Shown: positions 42,199 through 50,635 of the stretch, piece after piece
How the letters are laid out: each line of letters starts with the position of its first letter
Position numbering within the stretch: position 1 is the first letter of the stretch
Program-made: the position numbers and the translations under genes
Assembly: GCA_045602325.1 (NCBI GenBank)
Contig: JAZSBH010000132.1
Location: 1-64,000, forward strand
Direction of reading: 5' to 3'
DNA length: 64,000 nt
DNA from: CAMEON01 sp045602325
GTDB taxonomy: Bacteria; Bacillota; Clostridia; Oscillospirales; CAG-272
The notes under the pieces: model-generated
Seen by the model: only the letters and a program-made list of their open reading frames with translations
What the model was told of the DNA's origin: nothing
Database searches by the model: none

Positions 42199-43736
42199 GC
42201 AACGAAAAATATCCCGTCCGCATCATCACCCTCCCCTCCATGACGGTGGCCGCCATTCACGTGGTCGGTCAGGATGAAAACGGCAACCACGCCGAGCATA
42301 CGGGCGGAGTCTTGATGGAGGATTTCATTCGGGAAACCAATCTGAAATCCGTATATCCAGCAGCCAGACGGTTCGGCTTCAATAATCCCGACGGCATCCC
42401 CGATGACGATCCCGCCCACGGTTACGAAAACTGGGTCTCCATTCCCGAGGACATGGAGGTGCCTGCGCCCTTTGTCAAAAAGCGTTTGGAAGGGGGGCTT
42501 TACGCCGCCAAAACCATTCCGGACGGTGCATGGGACGAGGGCTGGCTCCCGCTGCATGGCTGGGTCGATGCCAGCGACACCTATGATTTCCGCTGGGAGA
42601 CGGTGGAAGGTGTGTGCGGCTGGCTGGAGGAGCCCATCGATCATTGGAATTGGGACAGCCAACAGGAGAAAAAGATCGATCTTTTGATGCCTGTGACGCA
42701 GAGAGGTTCATGCTTGGATGTAATTGACGCACAAGACACGACCGTGAAAATGGTAAGTGATGTGAGTGGCGGAAGCAAGCGCATACAAGGGATTCTTTGC
42801 GACGGTATGAAAGGTGAAAACTACTGGCTCCACGGCTGTATGAAATACATAGCGGCGTGTCTGGATCTGCCGGCACAATACAATTATCAATTTTTTAACT
42901 GTTATTCAGGTGATAGTGTTATGCAAATATTCGCCAAAAATCCGAGCGTAGAAGCGTGGTCATATTCGCATGAATGTACCCGCGAGGCACTGGAGCGTTG
43001 CTTTTTTGCTATTGGCCATGATTTTACTTATATTGCATCGGTGGATAATGCAGTAGATTGGCTGCCCAGGATTCGTGAATCCATTGATCGCGGACTGCCG
43101 GTTATTGCAAGAGGGGGCGGAAAGACCGATGGACTGCAAATTGATTTCAATTGTATTGTTGGATATGATGACGGGGCATTGTATTATTTATTCTGCGACA
43201 AAGAACAGCCATCCCCTGCGACCGAATATGATTTTACGGAGCTTGTATTTATCGGTGAAAAAATTTCTGACCCGATCGCGCTTGCTGAAGGATATATGGA
43301 GGCATTGTGTCGCGTTCCCTCTTTGTTGACGAAGCCTGCTACCGAAAAACTGTCCTTCGGTATACAAGCATTTGAGGACTGGGCAGATCAACTGTCTGAC
43401 GGTTCTCTTGCAGATTATGACAATCACAATGTATGGTCGGTTCACGGAACGTATCTGTGTATGCTTGGCTCAAACGACGGCGGGTTTGGTTTATTTGATA
43501 AGGTGATGGAATATCACCCCGAAATGACGTGGCTTGCGGACGTGAAAAAGCAGTATGATGAGCTTTCGGACATTTTCCAGACTCTTGCATATCGTGACGG
43601 CGGTGTGTGCGGCGGATTCGATATGAAACCGGAAGATGTTCGGGATCCGGAAAAGATGAGGCCAGCATGTGAGCTGATTCGTCGCGCGGCGGAAGTGACA
43701 AGAACGATTGCCGAATGTATCAAAGATCATATGTGA
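42195..43736 (+). CDS. GyrI-like domain fused to BtrH-like (peptidase C39-like fold) domain
   Basis: 513 residues. Residues 1-165 are a GyrI-like effector-binding domain paralogous to 40686-41195. From about residue 170 a second domain resembles the BtrH N-terminal/DUF4872 type: CLDVIDAQDTTVKMVSDVSGG, then MKYIAACLDLPAQYNYQFF, GLPVIARGGGKTDGLQIDFNCIVGYDDG and a helical C-terminus. BtrH-type proteins are acyl-transfer enzymes related to cysteine peptidases. The combination suggests ligand binding plus acyl transfer or peptide processing, but this is inferred. It overlaps the previous gene by ATGA. Confidence 0.75.
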   Translation: MSNEKYPVRIITLPSMTVAAIHVVGQDENGNHAEHTGGVLMEDFIRETNLKSVYPAARRFGFNNPDGIPDDDPAHGYENWVSIPEDMEVPAPFVKKRLEGGLYAAKTIPDGAWDEGWLPLHGWVDASDTYDFRWETVEGVCGWLEEPIDHWNWDSQQEKKIDLLMPVTQRGSCLDVIDAQDTTVKMVSDVSGGSKRIQGILCDGMKGENYWLHGCMKYIAACLDLPAQYNYQFFNCYSGDSVMQIFAKNPSVEAWSYSHECTREALERCFFAIGHDFTYIASVDNAVDWLPRIRESIDRGLPVIARGGGKTDGLQIDFNCIVGYDDGALYYLFCDKEQPSPATEYDFTELVFIGEKISDPIALAEGYMEALCRVPSLLTKPATEKLSFGIQAFEDWADQLSDGSLADYDNHNVWSVHGTYLCMLGSNDGGFGLFDKVMEYHPEMTWLADVKKQYDELSDIFQTLAYRDGGVCGGFDMKPEDVRDPEKMRPACELIRRAAEVTRTIAECIKDHM

Positions 43737-43773
43737 AATCTTATCACATTCAAGGTCAACTTATGGTATCCCC

Positions 43774-43830
43774 ATGCTGAAACGTATGATGGATATCAGG
43801 ATGATACATATAAGAGAGGAAAACTTATAA
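43774..43830 (+). pseudogene. duplicated C-terminal scar of the array family A gene
   Basis: 18 codons plus stop (MLKRMMDIRMIHIREENL) are nearly identical, at DNA and protein level, to the last 18 codons of the gene ending at 42198. The scar lies directly before another GyrI-like gene, in the same relative position as the intact copy. It marks the boundary of a tandem duplication of a family A gene plus GyrI gene, followed by loss of most of the second family A copy. Confidence 0.85.
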
Positions 43831-43852
43831 ACAGAGAAAGGAACCATGAACC

Positions 43853-44407
43853 ATGAGAAAATTACACCCCCAGGAAACGCTGATCGAGACTTTCCAATAT
43901 AAAGGCATTTCCGTTGATCTTGTCAAGTGGGAGAAGTCTATCTGGTGCGGCAGCCTGGGATACGCGGATAACCCGGAGGACGAGCTGGATGTCGGTGCCA
44001 TTTCGGACGCATTTCTGGCCATAGATACCGCATCGATTCGCGGGCGCCTGGAGCCGGAAGGAAACGTTTGCATGAATATCCATCATATTCAGCAGACCCC
44101 TCCGGTGGGGGTCATGTTCGCGTATCTTGTGGACACCGAACAGCAGCCCGAGGACTTGGACGTGTTCAAGCTGCCGGCAGGGCAGTATATGTGCATCCCC
44201 CTGGGTGATAACAGCATTGCGACAGACATCGGTGTCGAGCCCTGGTATGGAGGCCCTCCTCCTCACGAGTGGGTAGGAGAGCATATTGCCCCTCACTTCG
44301 GATATGCCTGTGCGGGAGACGCTTTACCCGTGATCGAGTATTATGCCTGTGAAAACGGAGAGTGGCATGCCTGGATGTATGTGCCCGTGGAAAAAGGCTT
44401 GCGGTGA
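43853..44407 (+). CDS. GyrI-like small-molecule-binding domain protein
   Basis: 184 residues. GyrI-like domain: VCMNIHHIQQTPPVGVMFAYL, the central PAGQYMCIPLG strand, EWVGEHIAPHFGYACAGDALPVIEYY and a final HAWMYVPVEK strand. No DNA-binding domain is fused. An AAAGGA site is present before the ATG. It follows the 18-codon scar at 43774. It probably binds a small molecule or drug. Confidence 0.8.
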   Translation: MRKLHPQETLIETFQYKGISVDLVKWEKSIWCGSLGYADNPEDELDVGAISDAFLAIDTASIRGRLEPEGNVCMNIHHIQQTPPVGVMFAYLVDTEQQPEDLDVFKLPAGQYMCIPLGDNSIATDIGVEPWYGGPPPHEWVGEHIAPHFGYACAGDALPVIEYYACENGEWHAWMYVPVEKGLR

Positions 44408-44488
44408 AAATGTGCCCCCAACTGTACTCTGTTATAAAACCGTGCAGAAAATCTTGGAAATTGCAAGGTGTTTGATGCTTCCATATGC

Positions 44489-44494
44489 TATAAT
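44489..44494 (+). promoter_or_regulatory. extended -10 promoter for the AraC-GNAT gene
   Basis: TATAAT with TG three bases upstream (TGCTATAAT); no good -35 box is present at the usual distance. Confidence 0.45.
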
Positions 44495-44526
44495 TATCTC
44501 ATATTTTATCAGGAGGTAAGAGAAAC

Positions 44527-45474
44527 ATGGAATGGATCAATCAACTCAATCAAGTCGTTTCTTACATCGAACAGCATCTGGAGGATGAAATTTCATACTC
44601 CGAGATGGAGAAAATGTGCCACTGCTCACTTCCCAAGCTTCAGCAGATGTTTTTGACCGCTTGCGGAATCTCTGTGAGCGAATACATCCGCAATCGGCGA
44701 ATGACGGTGGCGGCGGAAGAACTGCTGAACACCGATACCAAGATCATCGATCTGGCTTTGAAGCTGGGCTATGATTCCCCGGAGGCTTTCACAAGAGCCT
44801 ACCGAGTATTTCACGGCGTAACGCCCTCGGAAACGCGAAAAACAGGGACTCGTGAGACCTATTTTCCCATATCCTTACAGATTCACGTCTATGGAGGCAA
44901 ATATAAGGTGGGCTCTGAGGCGGTCATGCGCTTTGAAACGGAAAGGCTCATCATCCGTAGATTTAAGACCGAGGATTGGAAGGATTTGCAGGAGATTGCC
45001 GTGACCAACGCATATTCTGAGTTCGGTGACTGTGATGAGCAGTGGCCGCTGGATGATGACGGTGTCAAGGATATGTGCGCCTACATCGCAGGGGAAAACG
45101 AGATTTGGGCGGTGGAGGTAAAAGCCTTGAAAAAGGTGGTCTGCTTTATCAACTTCAACGGTATCAATGAAAAGCATAGCCTGAATATCGGCCACGTTAT
45201 CAATCTGGACTATTTGGGAAACGATTATGAATATGAGGCGCTGAAAGCCTTGTATAATTATGGCTTTTTAGAGCTTGGCGTACAAGATATTTCTGCTACC
45301 TGGACACTGGCAGACCGAGAAAAACGGATGCCTCTTGAAAAATTGGGCATGAAGGTGGTTCACACCTTTATGGCGGACAAGTTCAGACCCAATGCGGACG
45401 GTACGGTTTCGCAATTTGAGGCCTGCCGCCTTGTGGTGACCAAGCATGATTGGATCACCCATCCGGTTTCGTAA
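44527..45474 (+). CDS. AraC-family HTH regulator fused to a GNAT acetyltransferase
   Basis: 315 residues. Residues 5-105 are the AraC/XylS double helix-turn-helix (second HTH: KIIDLALKLGYDSPEAFTRAYRVFHGVTPSE). After a short linker, residues about 135-305 are a RimJ/RimL-like GNAT domain (FETERLIIRRFKTEDWKDL, a degenerate acetyl-CoA loop near NIGHVINLDYLGNDYEYEALKAL, then EKLGMKVVHTFMADKF). AraC proteins normally carry a GyrI-type or cupin sensor, so a GNAT in that place is unusual. Perhaps it senses acetyl-CoA or modifies a target. Confidence 0.88.
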   Translation: MEWINQLNQVVSYIEQHLEDEISYSEMEKMCHCSLPKLQQMFLTACGISVSEYIRNRRMTVAAEELLNTDTKIIDLALKLGYDSPEAFTRAYRVFHGVTPSETRKTGTRETYFPISLQIHVYGGKYKVGSEAVMRFETERLIIRRFKTEDWKDLQEIAVTNAYSEFGDCDEQWPLDDDGVKDMCAYIAGENEIWAVEVKALKKVVCFINFNGINEKHSLNIGHVINLDYLGNDYEYEALKALYNYGFLELGVQDISATWTLADREKRMPLEKLGMKVVHTFMADKFRPNADGTVSQFEACRLVVTKHDWITHPVS

Positions 45475-45505
45475 GAAAATTACATATGAAGAAGGAGGAC
45501 AAACC

Positions 45506-46018
45506 ATGATCCTTACCCAGCTGGAAGAAAAATGCGCTGATTTTATCCGTGCCGAGGACAAGGAATTTGTTGTCGCCGTTACGCAGGCGCTGAAAGAACT
45601 GGGCTACACCCACAACGGCCTTGAAAAAGGTTATATGTGGGGAAAGTACATGATGATTTTTCGCAAGGCGGGGGTGAAATCCAAAAAAGTGTACGCCAGA
45701 ATGTACATACAGGAAAACCATATTGTCCTGCGGATGTATTTCAGCAACGTGACTAAGCACGCTGCCTACATCGAGGGCTGTCCGGATTTTATCAAGAATG
45801 TGTTTGTGGGTGAATACGCCAACTGCGGGCATTGCAGCGGCGAGGATTGCGTCCACCGCAAACGCTACGAAATCAGCGGCGTGAAATACGAAAAATGTGA
45901 CGGCTATACCTTTGAATTTCACGATACAACTATGGAAAATCTGCCCGATTATCTGGGGCTGTTCTGTGAGTTTTTTCCGCCCAAGAAAACCGTAAAAGGA
46001 GATTCTCATGACCTTTGA
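45506..46018 (+). CDS. cysteine-containing protein of unknown function, array family B (intact copy)
   Basis: 170 residues from the ATG at 45506 with AAGGAGGA upstream. A compact alpha/beta domain (MILTQLEEKCADFIRAEDKE, GYMWGKYMMIFRKAGVKSKKVYARMYI) ends with a Cys cluster CGHCSGEDCVH, then YEISGVKYEKCDGYTFEF, a probable zinc site. The C-terminal cluster recalls that of the larger protein at 50636-51757. A truncated copy of this gene lies at 49912-50034. The function is unknown. The stop overlaps the next gene by 11 bp. Confidence 0.78.
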   Translation: MILTQLEEKCADFIRAEDKEFVVAVTQALKELGYTHNGLEKGYMWGKYMMIFRKAGVKSKKVYARMYIQENHIVLRMYFSNVTKHAAYIEGCPDFIKNVFVGEYANCGHCSGEDCVHRKRYEISGVKYEKCDGYTFEFHDTTMENLPDYLGLFCEFFPPKKTVKGDSHDL

Positions 46019-47087
46019 CCGCAACCAAGCCGTAGAGAAAGAGACTATGAAAGCCAAAATGATTGCGTTTCTGTTGGAACATGCGAATCCTTCCATTAAA
46101 ATGCGTGTAAAACAGGAAGTTTTACATACGTGTACAAGTGACGAAGTGGAAGCATATCAAAAACAAATCATGAGCGAACCCATTGTTCAAAAGATCATTT
46201 CTCTTCAACAAGAAAATGGCTGGATCGGAAACGGACTCCATGGTTCCTTTGACTCACAGGAGGGCGCCACCAAGTACCTTGCAGAAAAAGGCATGGATAG
46301 AAATAGCCATGTTATGCAACACGCCATGGACGCATTTGCTACCACTCCGCTCGATCATCCATACTATACGTCCACAGGGCGTATCTTAGATGTATATCAG
46401 TATCCCACTGTGGGCAATAACCTGATACGCGCAGCTTGTGTGGCTCGTGCCGGGTATGATGACATGATAGACATAGAACCACTCATACAGTTGTCCTTAG
46501 ACTCCTTCCGTCGAGTGCTGGAGGTTGATTCGATTCTGGGTGTTTCGCATATCGCACAGGGAAACCGCCGCGTATTCAATGAGTATGAAAAATGGCCTTG
46601 CCGTTACCATCTTGATATTCTGGCGCACACGGATTGCTGGAAAAACGAAAGAAATATCAAAATGCTTGCCGATTCCTTCACGAAAATAATGAAAAACGAC
46701 AGACAGGAATTGATTGGTTTGAAAGCCGATGTCTGGGTAGGACATATTTTAGGTGCTTGCGAATGCTTTCCCTCGCAAGGGTTCAGCCTGAAAAGAATAG
46801 AGCAGAAAACCGGCAATCCCTATTTTCATATGGAGTATATCGAATGGCTTGCACGATGCGGCGTTATTCCTTATATACCCGTTATGCGTGATATAGTCCA
46901 CGAAATAACCTGTGCCGTTGATGCAAATGGCGTGTGTCAAACATATCCTGGTGAGTTTATGTTTCGGAAATGGGGACCGTATGCCGGATTGCAATTAGAA
47001 ATTGATTGGAAGTCCCGTGTGAGAAGAGCGTGTGACGTAACCTTCCGCGCTCTTATGATCCTGCATTACGCAGATCATGCAAATTGA
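46008..47087 (+). CDS. alpha-helical protein, possible terpenoid-cyclase-like toroid; chimeric N-terminus
   Basis: 359 residues from the ATG at 46008, or 346 from the ATG at 46047. The first residues MTFDRN, and the 25 bp before them, match the start of the family A gene at 47164, while the rest is unrelated, so the 5' end was probably acquired by recombination. The body is helical with repeat-like segments (ISLQQENGWIGNGLHGSFDSQEG, HADC-type and FRKWGPYAGLQLEIDWKS), resembling alpha/alpha-toroid repeats. No catalytic motif was recognised. The function is unknown. Confidence 0.65.
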   Translation: MTFDRNQAVEKETMKAKMIAFLLEHANPSIKMRVKQEVLHTCTSDEVEAYQKQIMSEPIVQKIISLQQENGWIGNGLHGSFDSQEGATKYLAEKGMDRNSHVMQHAMDAFATTPLDHPYYTSTGRILDVYQYPTVGNNLIRAACVARAGYDDMIDIEPLIQLSLDSFRRVLEVDSILGVSHIAQGNRRVFNEYEKWPCRYHLDILAHTDCWKNERNIKMLADSFTKIMKNDRQELIGLKADVWVGHILGACECFPSQGFSLKRIEQKTGNPYFHMEYIEWLARCGVIPYIPVMRDIVHEITCAVDANGVCQTYPGEFMFRKWGPYAGLQLEIDWKSRVRRACDVTFRALMILHYADHAN

Positions 47088-47163
47088 TGTTGATATATGC
47101 GAGACACTGCTATCACAATTATTTGTTATGCAAAGTTAAAACTAAAGTAAAAAGGAGACTCTC

Positions 47164-48174
47164 ATGACCTTTGACCGCAACAAAACCGAGTTCGCCTCCC
47201 CTCTCCAAAGGGAGGTCTGGCAGCAGGGTGTCCACATCATGCCCCTTGACGTTTCCTTGGCCGACGTGACTGACCCCGAGACCCGTGAGGGATGTAGACA
47301 GATCTACGACTGCATCATGGAGATCCTCGCGGATATGTACGAGCATACCGAGGCATACAGCCAGAGTCCCCGTTGCTACACAGGAGACTATCTTGTGTGG
47401 CTGACGAGCGGATTAAAGCCTCTGAAAAAGTATACAGAGGAATACGATCGCTATCTGCAAAGACTCCCGCAGTTCGGCTTCGTTTGCGAGGAAGTCAGCG
47501 GCGAATGGTCAAACCCGCGCTACCCGCTGTTCTTTGCTTATTATCCCCGAATGGCACAGCTTTGGAGGGAGCGCAAGAAGAATCTGGGCGGTTACTTGGA
47601 GCGCCTGGACTTTCGCCTGTTCGCACCCAAGATCAAGCTGTCCTTGGACGACATCCTCCGTCCCTTGTCGGATGCAGATCGGAAAGTATGTCTTGATCTG
47701 CACGAATTTGCCCTGTCCAAGGGGTTGAAGCCGGAGCTGAAGAACCCGTATACGATCCGCTATCTCTACAAGAAGCTCTATTCCTTCGAGCTTCACAATC
47801 ACCCCTTCCGCGTGCAGGTCATCTATCGGCTGGATAACAAAAGGGTTCTCATTGAATCTCTGGATCGCTTCCTGCAAGTGGCGCGGGAACAGTTCGACCG
47901 TGATGAACTGATCGCCTACATCCAAGGCGGTATTTGCGTATGTAACGCCTGCAACGGTGCAAGGGCATTTGATAATCGTTGCGGCGTTTGGGTGGATATT
48001 GACGGTGTGCGGCGGTTGGCCGCCATGCCCTGTAGCTCTGCCATCGACAAGTACCGCAGAGGGAAGGATACCTGCTACACCGAAGAGGATGTGCGAGCGC
48101 TGAAACGGCTGTTGGAGGTGCGCGTGGAGCAGGTAGATGCGTATGTGGACAGAGCACAACCAAATAAAGTTTAA
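47164..48174 (+). CDS. cysteine-containing protein of unknown function, array family A (copy 2)
   Basis: 336 residues. It is paralogous to the protein at 41218-42198 over most of its length: VWQQGVHIMPLDVSLADV, CRQIYDCIMEILADMYEH, LSLDDILRPLSDADRKVC and YIQGGICVCNACNG with a C-terminal ALKRLLEVRVEQVDAY helix. The Cys cluster is looser than in copy 1. AAAAAGGAG precedes the ATG. It is not identical to copy 1 at the DNA level, so this duplication is old. Confidence 0.75.
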   Translation: MTFDRNKTEFASPLQREVWQQGVHIMPLDVSLADVTDPETREGCRQIYDCIMEILADMYEHTEAYSQSPRCYTGDYLVWLTSGLKPLKKYTEEYDRYLQRLPQFGFVCEEVSGEWSNPRYPLFFAYYPRMAQLWRERKKNLGGYLERLDFRLFAPKIKLSLDDILRPLSDADRKVCLDLHEFALSKGLKPELKNPYTIRYLYKKLYSFELHNHPFRVQVIYRLDNKRVLIESLDRFLQVAREQFDRDELIAYIQGGICVCNACNGARAFDNRCGVWVDIDGVRRLAAMPCSSAIDKYRRGKDTCYTEEDVRALKRLLEVRVEQVDAYVDRAQPNKV

Positions 48175-48249
48175 CATAAGAAACATATGGACGAATAGTA
48201 AACGAGTAACAAAAAACATTGCTTGCTAAGTAACTTAAAGGAGATTTAC

Positions 48250-48843
48250 ATGGGTAAAAGAACACCAAAATTAAAGCATCACTACGAAGTGTTTCCCGTT
48301 CTGGAAACCGAGCGTTTGGTCTTGCGGCAGATCGTTCCCGCCGACGCAGAGGCGGTCAATGAGTTGATTACAGACCCCGAAATGTACCGCTATTGGGGTG
48401 CGCCTCTTTCAAACAATGAAAAAAGCGGAGACCGTTACATCCGCCGAAATCTTACCCCCAAGCCCCATCAAACCCCTAATGGCATTACGTGGGGGATCGC
48501 TTTCAAAGAGGACGACCGCATCATCGGGGAGATATTCATCATCAAAATTGAAGAAAACCGTCAAGCCGACATCGGTTATCGCATTACTATGAAGTGTCAG
48601 AATCAAGGCATCGCCTCGGAGGCTGTCGGTGCCGTGGTTCGCTTCTGCTTTGAGCAGACCGAACTACAACGGCTTCAGGCTACGGTTGCCCTTGAAAATG
48701 AAGCATCGTATAAGGTGCTTGAGAAAAACGGCTTTGTGCGTGAAGGACTTTTGAGACAAGCCAAGTTTGTTCGTGAATGGAGAGACTATTATATTTACAG
48801 CTTTTTGCGTGAGGATTATATGGCATTGGCGAAAAGCGAATAA
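48250..48843 (+). CDS. GNAT family N-acetyltransferase (RimJ/RimL-like)
   Basis: 197 residues from the ATG at 48250, with AAAGGAG upstream. LETERLVLRQIVPADAEAVNELI is the family's first motif, IGYRITMKCQNQGIASEAVGAVVRF carries the acetyl-CoA loop in the Q-G-I-A form, and LQATVALENEASYKVLEKNGFVREG is the last motif. It transfers an acetyl group to an amine such as an antibiotic, protein N-terminus or metabolite. Substrate unknown. Confidence 0.92.
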   Translation: MGKRTPKLKHHYEVFPVLETERLVLRQIVPADAEAVNELITDPEMYRYWGAPLSNNEKSGDRYIRRNLTPKPHQTPNGITWGIAFKEDDRIIGEIFIIKIEENRQADIGYRITMKCQNQGIASEAVGAVVRFCFEQTELQRLQATVALENEASYKVLEKNGFVREGLLRQAKFVREWRDYYIYSFLREDYMALAKSE

Positions 48844-48910
48844 AAAAAGGAAAGAAGACTCACACTTGACAGTACAAAATGGTTATGAAAATACTTATGA
48901 AGAGGAGAGA

Positions 48911-49915
48911 ATGGAAATAAACAAATACGATTTTTGTACAAGTATAAAGAATGATTATAAGCTGGAGATATCTGATATATCCTTGCTTGACAGTCATTTT
49001 GGCACAGAGATATATCTGATGATTGCCAACAATCAAAAATATATAGTAAAAAAACTCCCGCTTTGTTTTGAGAATGTCAACAATGAGGGCGTTGTTAGCG
49101 ATTATCTTGCAAGTCACGGGATTAAGGTCGCGCGACTTCTGCAGAATAATACCGGACATTATGTTTTGAAAACATCCGAATACCAACTTACGGTTCAAGA
49201 GTATATTGAAGGGGAAATACTTCAAGTGAATCGTGCTCCAAAATGGCTTATGGGTCGTTTGGCAGAGTATCTTGGGAGAGCAACCTTGGTGCTAAAAGAT
49301 TTTGAACAGTTGCCCTTGCGATTTGGAAAAGAGTTTTTTTCGCCGGGTCATGCGATTGCGAAGAAAGAACAATACGTAACGGAGCTGGCAAGAACAAAGG
49401 ATCGGGGTGATTCAACCACGATTCCCATATGGGAAGAGCAAATACGGCACCTTGAAAAGATTTCAACATTTCACATTGATACCGATAAGCTCACATATAC
49501 CAATTCACACGGGGATTATCATATTGGTCAGGTGATTGTACAAGATAAGGATATTACGGTCATTGATTGGACATCGGCTTGCCAACTGCCGATATGCTTC
49601 GAGATCATTACTTCATATGTATTTACCGCTCCGTCCTGTTCGGAAGGTGTTATTGATGCAGAAGGATTAAAAAGATATATTCAGACTTTTACGAAATATT
49701 TTCCGCTTACGGAGTATGATATAAAAGCGATGCCATATGTCCTGTATTTTTGGCATTGTATGTGCAATTATCGCCCTGATGAAATTGCATGTATTGCTCC
49801 CAAATATCAGCCGATCGCAAATCTGCTAACAAATATGTTAAATTGGCTATATGAGCATGTAGATGAGTTGTCAGATCGGCTTACCTTATCATCCCCGAAA
49901 GGAGCCCGCCCATGA
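48911..49915 (+). CDS. APH-fold phosphotransferase (aminoglycoside/choline kinase-like)
   Basis: 334 residues from the ATG at 48911 with GAGGAGAG upstream. Kinase-like fold: ATP lysine in KYIVKKLPL, catalytic loop HGDYHIGQ near residue 200, and IDWTSA as the metal-binding Asp. It phosphorylates a small-molecule hydroxyl; family members act on aminoglycosides, choline, homoserine and other substrates. Being beside GNAT and GyrI-like genes suggests a detoxification setting. Its stop overlaps the truncated array family B gene by ATGA. Confidence 0.85.
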   Translation: MEINKYDFCTSIKNDYKLEISDISLLDSHFGTEIYLMIANNQKYIVKKLPLCFENVNNEGVVSDYLASHGIKVARLLQNNTGHYVLKTSEYQLTVQEYIEGEILQVNRAPKWLMGRLAEYLGRATLVLKDFEQLPLRFGKEFFSPGHAIAKKEQYVTELARTKDRGDSTTIPIWEEQIRHLEKISTFHIDTDKLTYTNSHGDYHIGQVIVQDKDITVIDWTSACQLPICFEIITSYVFTAPSCSEGVIDAEGLKRYIQTFTKYFPLTEYDIKAMPYVLYFWHCMCNYRPDEIACIAPKYQPIANLLTNMLNWLYEHVDELSDRLTLSSPKGARP

Positions 49916-50034
49916 TCCTTACCCAACCGGAAGAAAAATGCGCCGATTTTATCCGTGCCGAGGACAAGAAATTTTTTGTCGCCGTTACGCAAGCGCTGAA
50001 TGAACTGGGCTACCAGAATGGTTTTATGAATTGA
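49912..50034 (+). pseudogene. truncated duplicate of array family B gene
   Basis: The first about 95 bp match the start of the gene at 45506 almost base for base (MIL-TQ-EEKCADFIRAEDK and VAVTQAL-ELGY), including GGAG before the ATG. After residue 34 the sequence ends in NGFMN and a stop, so about 130 codons are missing. It documents a second duplication and deletion event in the array. Confidence 0.85.
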
Positions 50035-50052
50035 AAGGAGATTAACAATTTT

Positions 50053-50550
50053 ATGATGAAATCAGAATCTTTTATCTATCACAACACCGGGAAAATGCGC
50101 TTCATCGGTATTGACGCATGGCGAACAGGAGATGATTGGGGCGGCCTTTGGGAGCGTTCTTCGGACTTCCTGCCGCGTCTGGAAGCTTTGAAAGCCGAGT
50201 ATGCTACAGAGATTCCTGAAGCCGCGTCCCTTATCCACTCCGGTGGCAAGGAGGTAGGTGTGGAAGAACATTTCCTGGCAGGATATTTCTTCAAAGAAGG
50301 CACGCCTGTACCCGAAGGCTTTGATTATTATGATATTGAAACAGAGCGTGTTGGTTATGCCATCTATGTCAGCGATAACATTGGCGAGGACATGGAGAGT
50401 GCATATGCTCAGACAAGAGATAGAATTTTGGGAGACGGTTATCTGGTTCCGTATCCCCAGGGATATTGGCACGCTGAGATCTATACCAACGGTCGCCCCC
50501 ATGATGGTGAGTACCGCTTTGGATATATGTTCCCCATGATTGATAAATGA
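50053..50550 (+). CDS. GyrI-like small-molecule-binding domain protein
   Basis: 165 residues, GyrI-like fold: MRFIGIDAWRTGDDWGGLWERSSDFLPRLEAL, then GFDYYDIETERVGYAIYVSDN and AQTRDRILGDGYLVPYPQGYWHAEIY. No DNA-binding domain. AAAGGAG lies before the ATG. It is the fourth GyrI-like domain in 10 kb, but its sequence is more distant from the others. Confidence 0.75.
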   Translation: MMKSESFIYHNTGKMRFIGIDAWRTGDDWGGLWERSSDFLPRLEALKAEYATEIPEAASLIHSGGKEVGVEEHFLAGYFFKEGTPVPEGFDYYDIETERVGYAIYVSDNIGEDMESAYAQTRDRILGDGYLVPYPQGYWHAEIYTNGRPHDGEYRFGYMFPMIDK

Positions 50551-50635
50551 TTGAATAATTATGTCTGTGGTACATAGTACTTACTGCCGAAATTTCGGAG
50601 CTGTTCTATCTCGGAAACGCTGAAAGGAAAACTAA

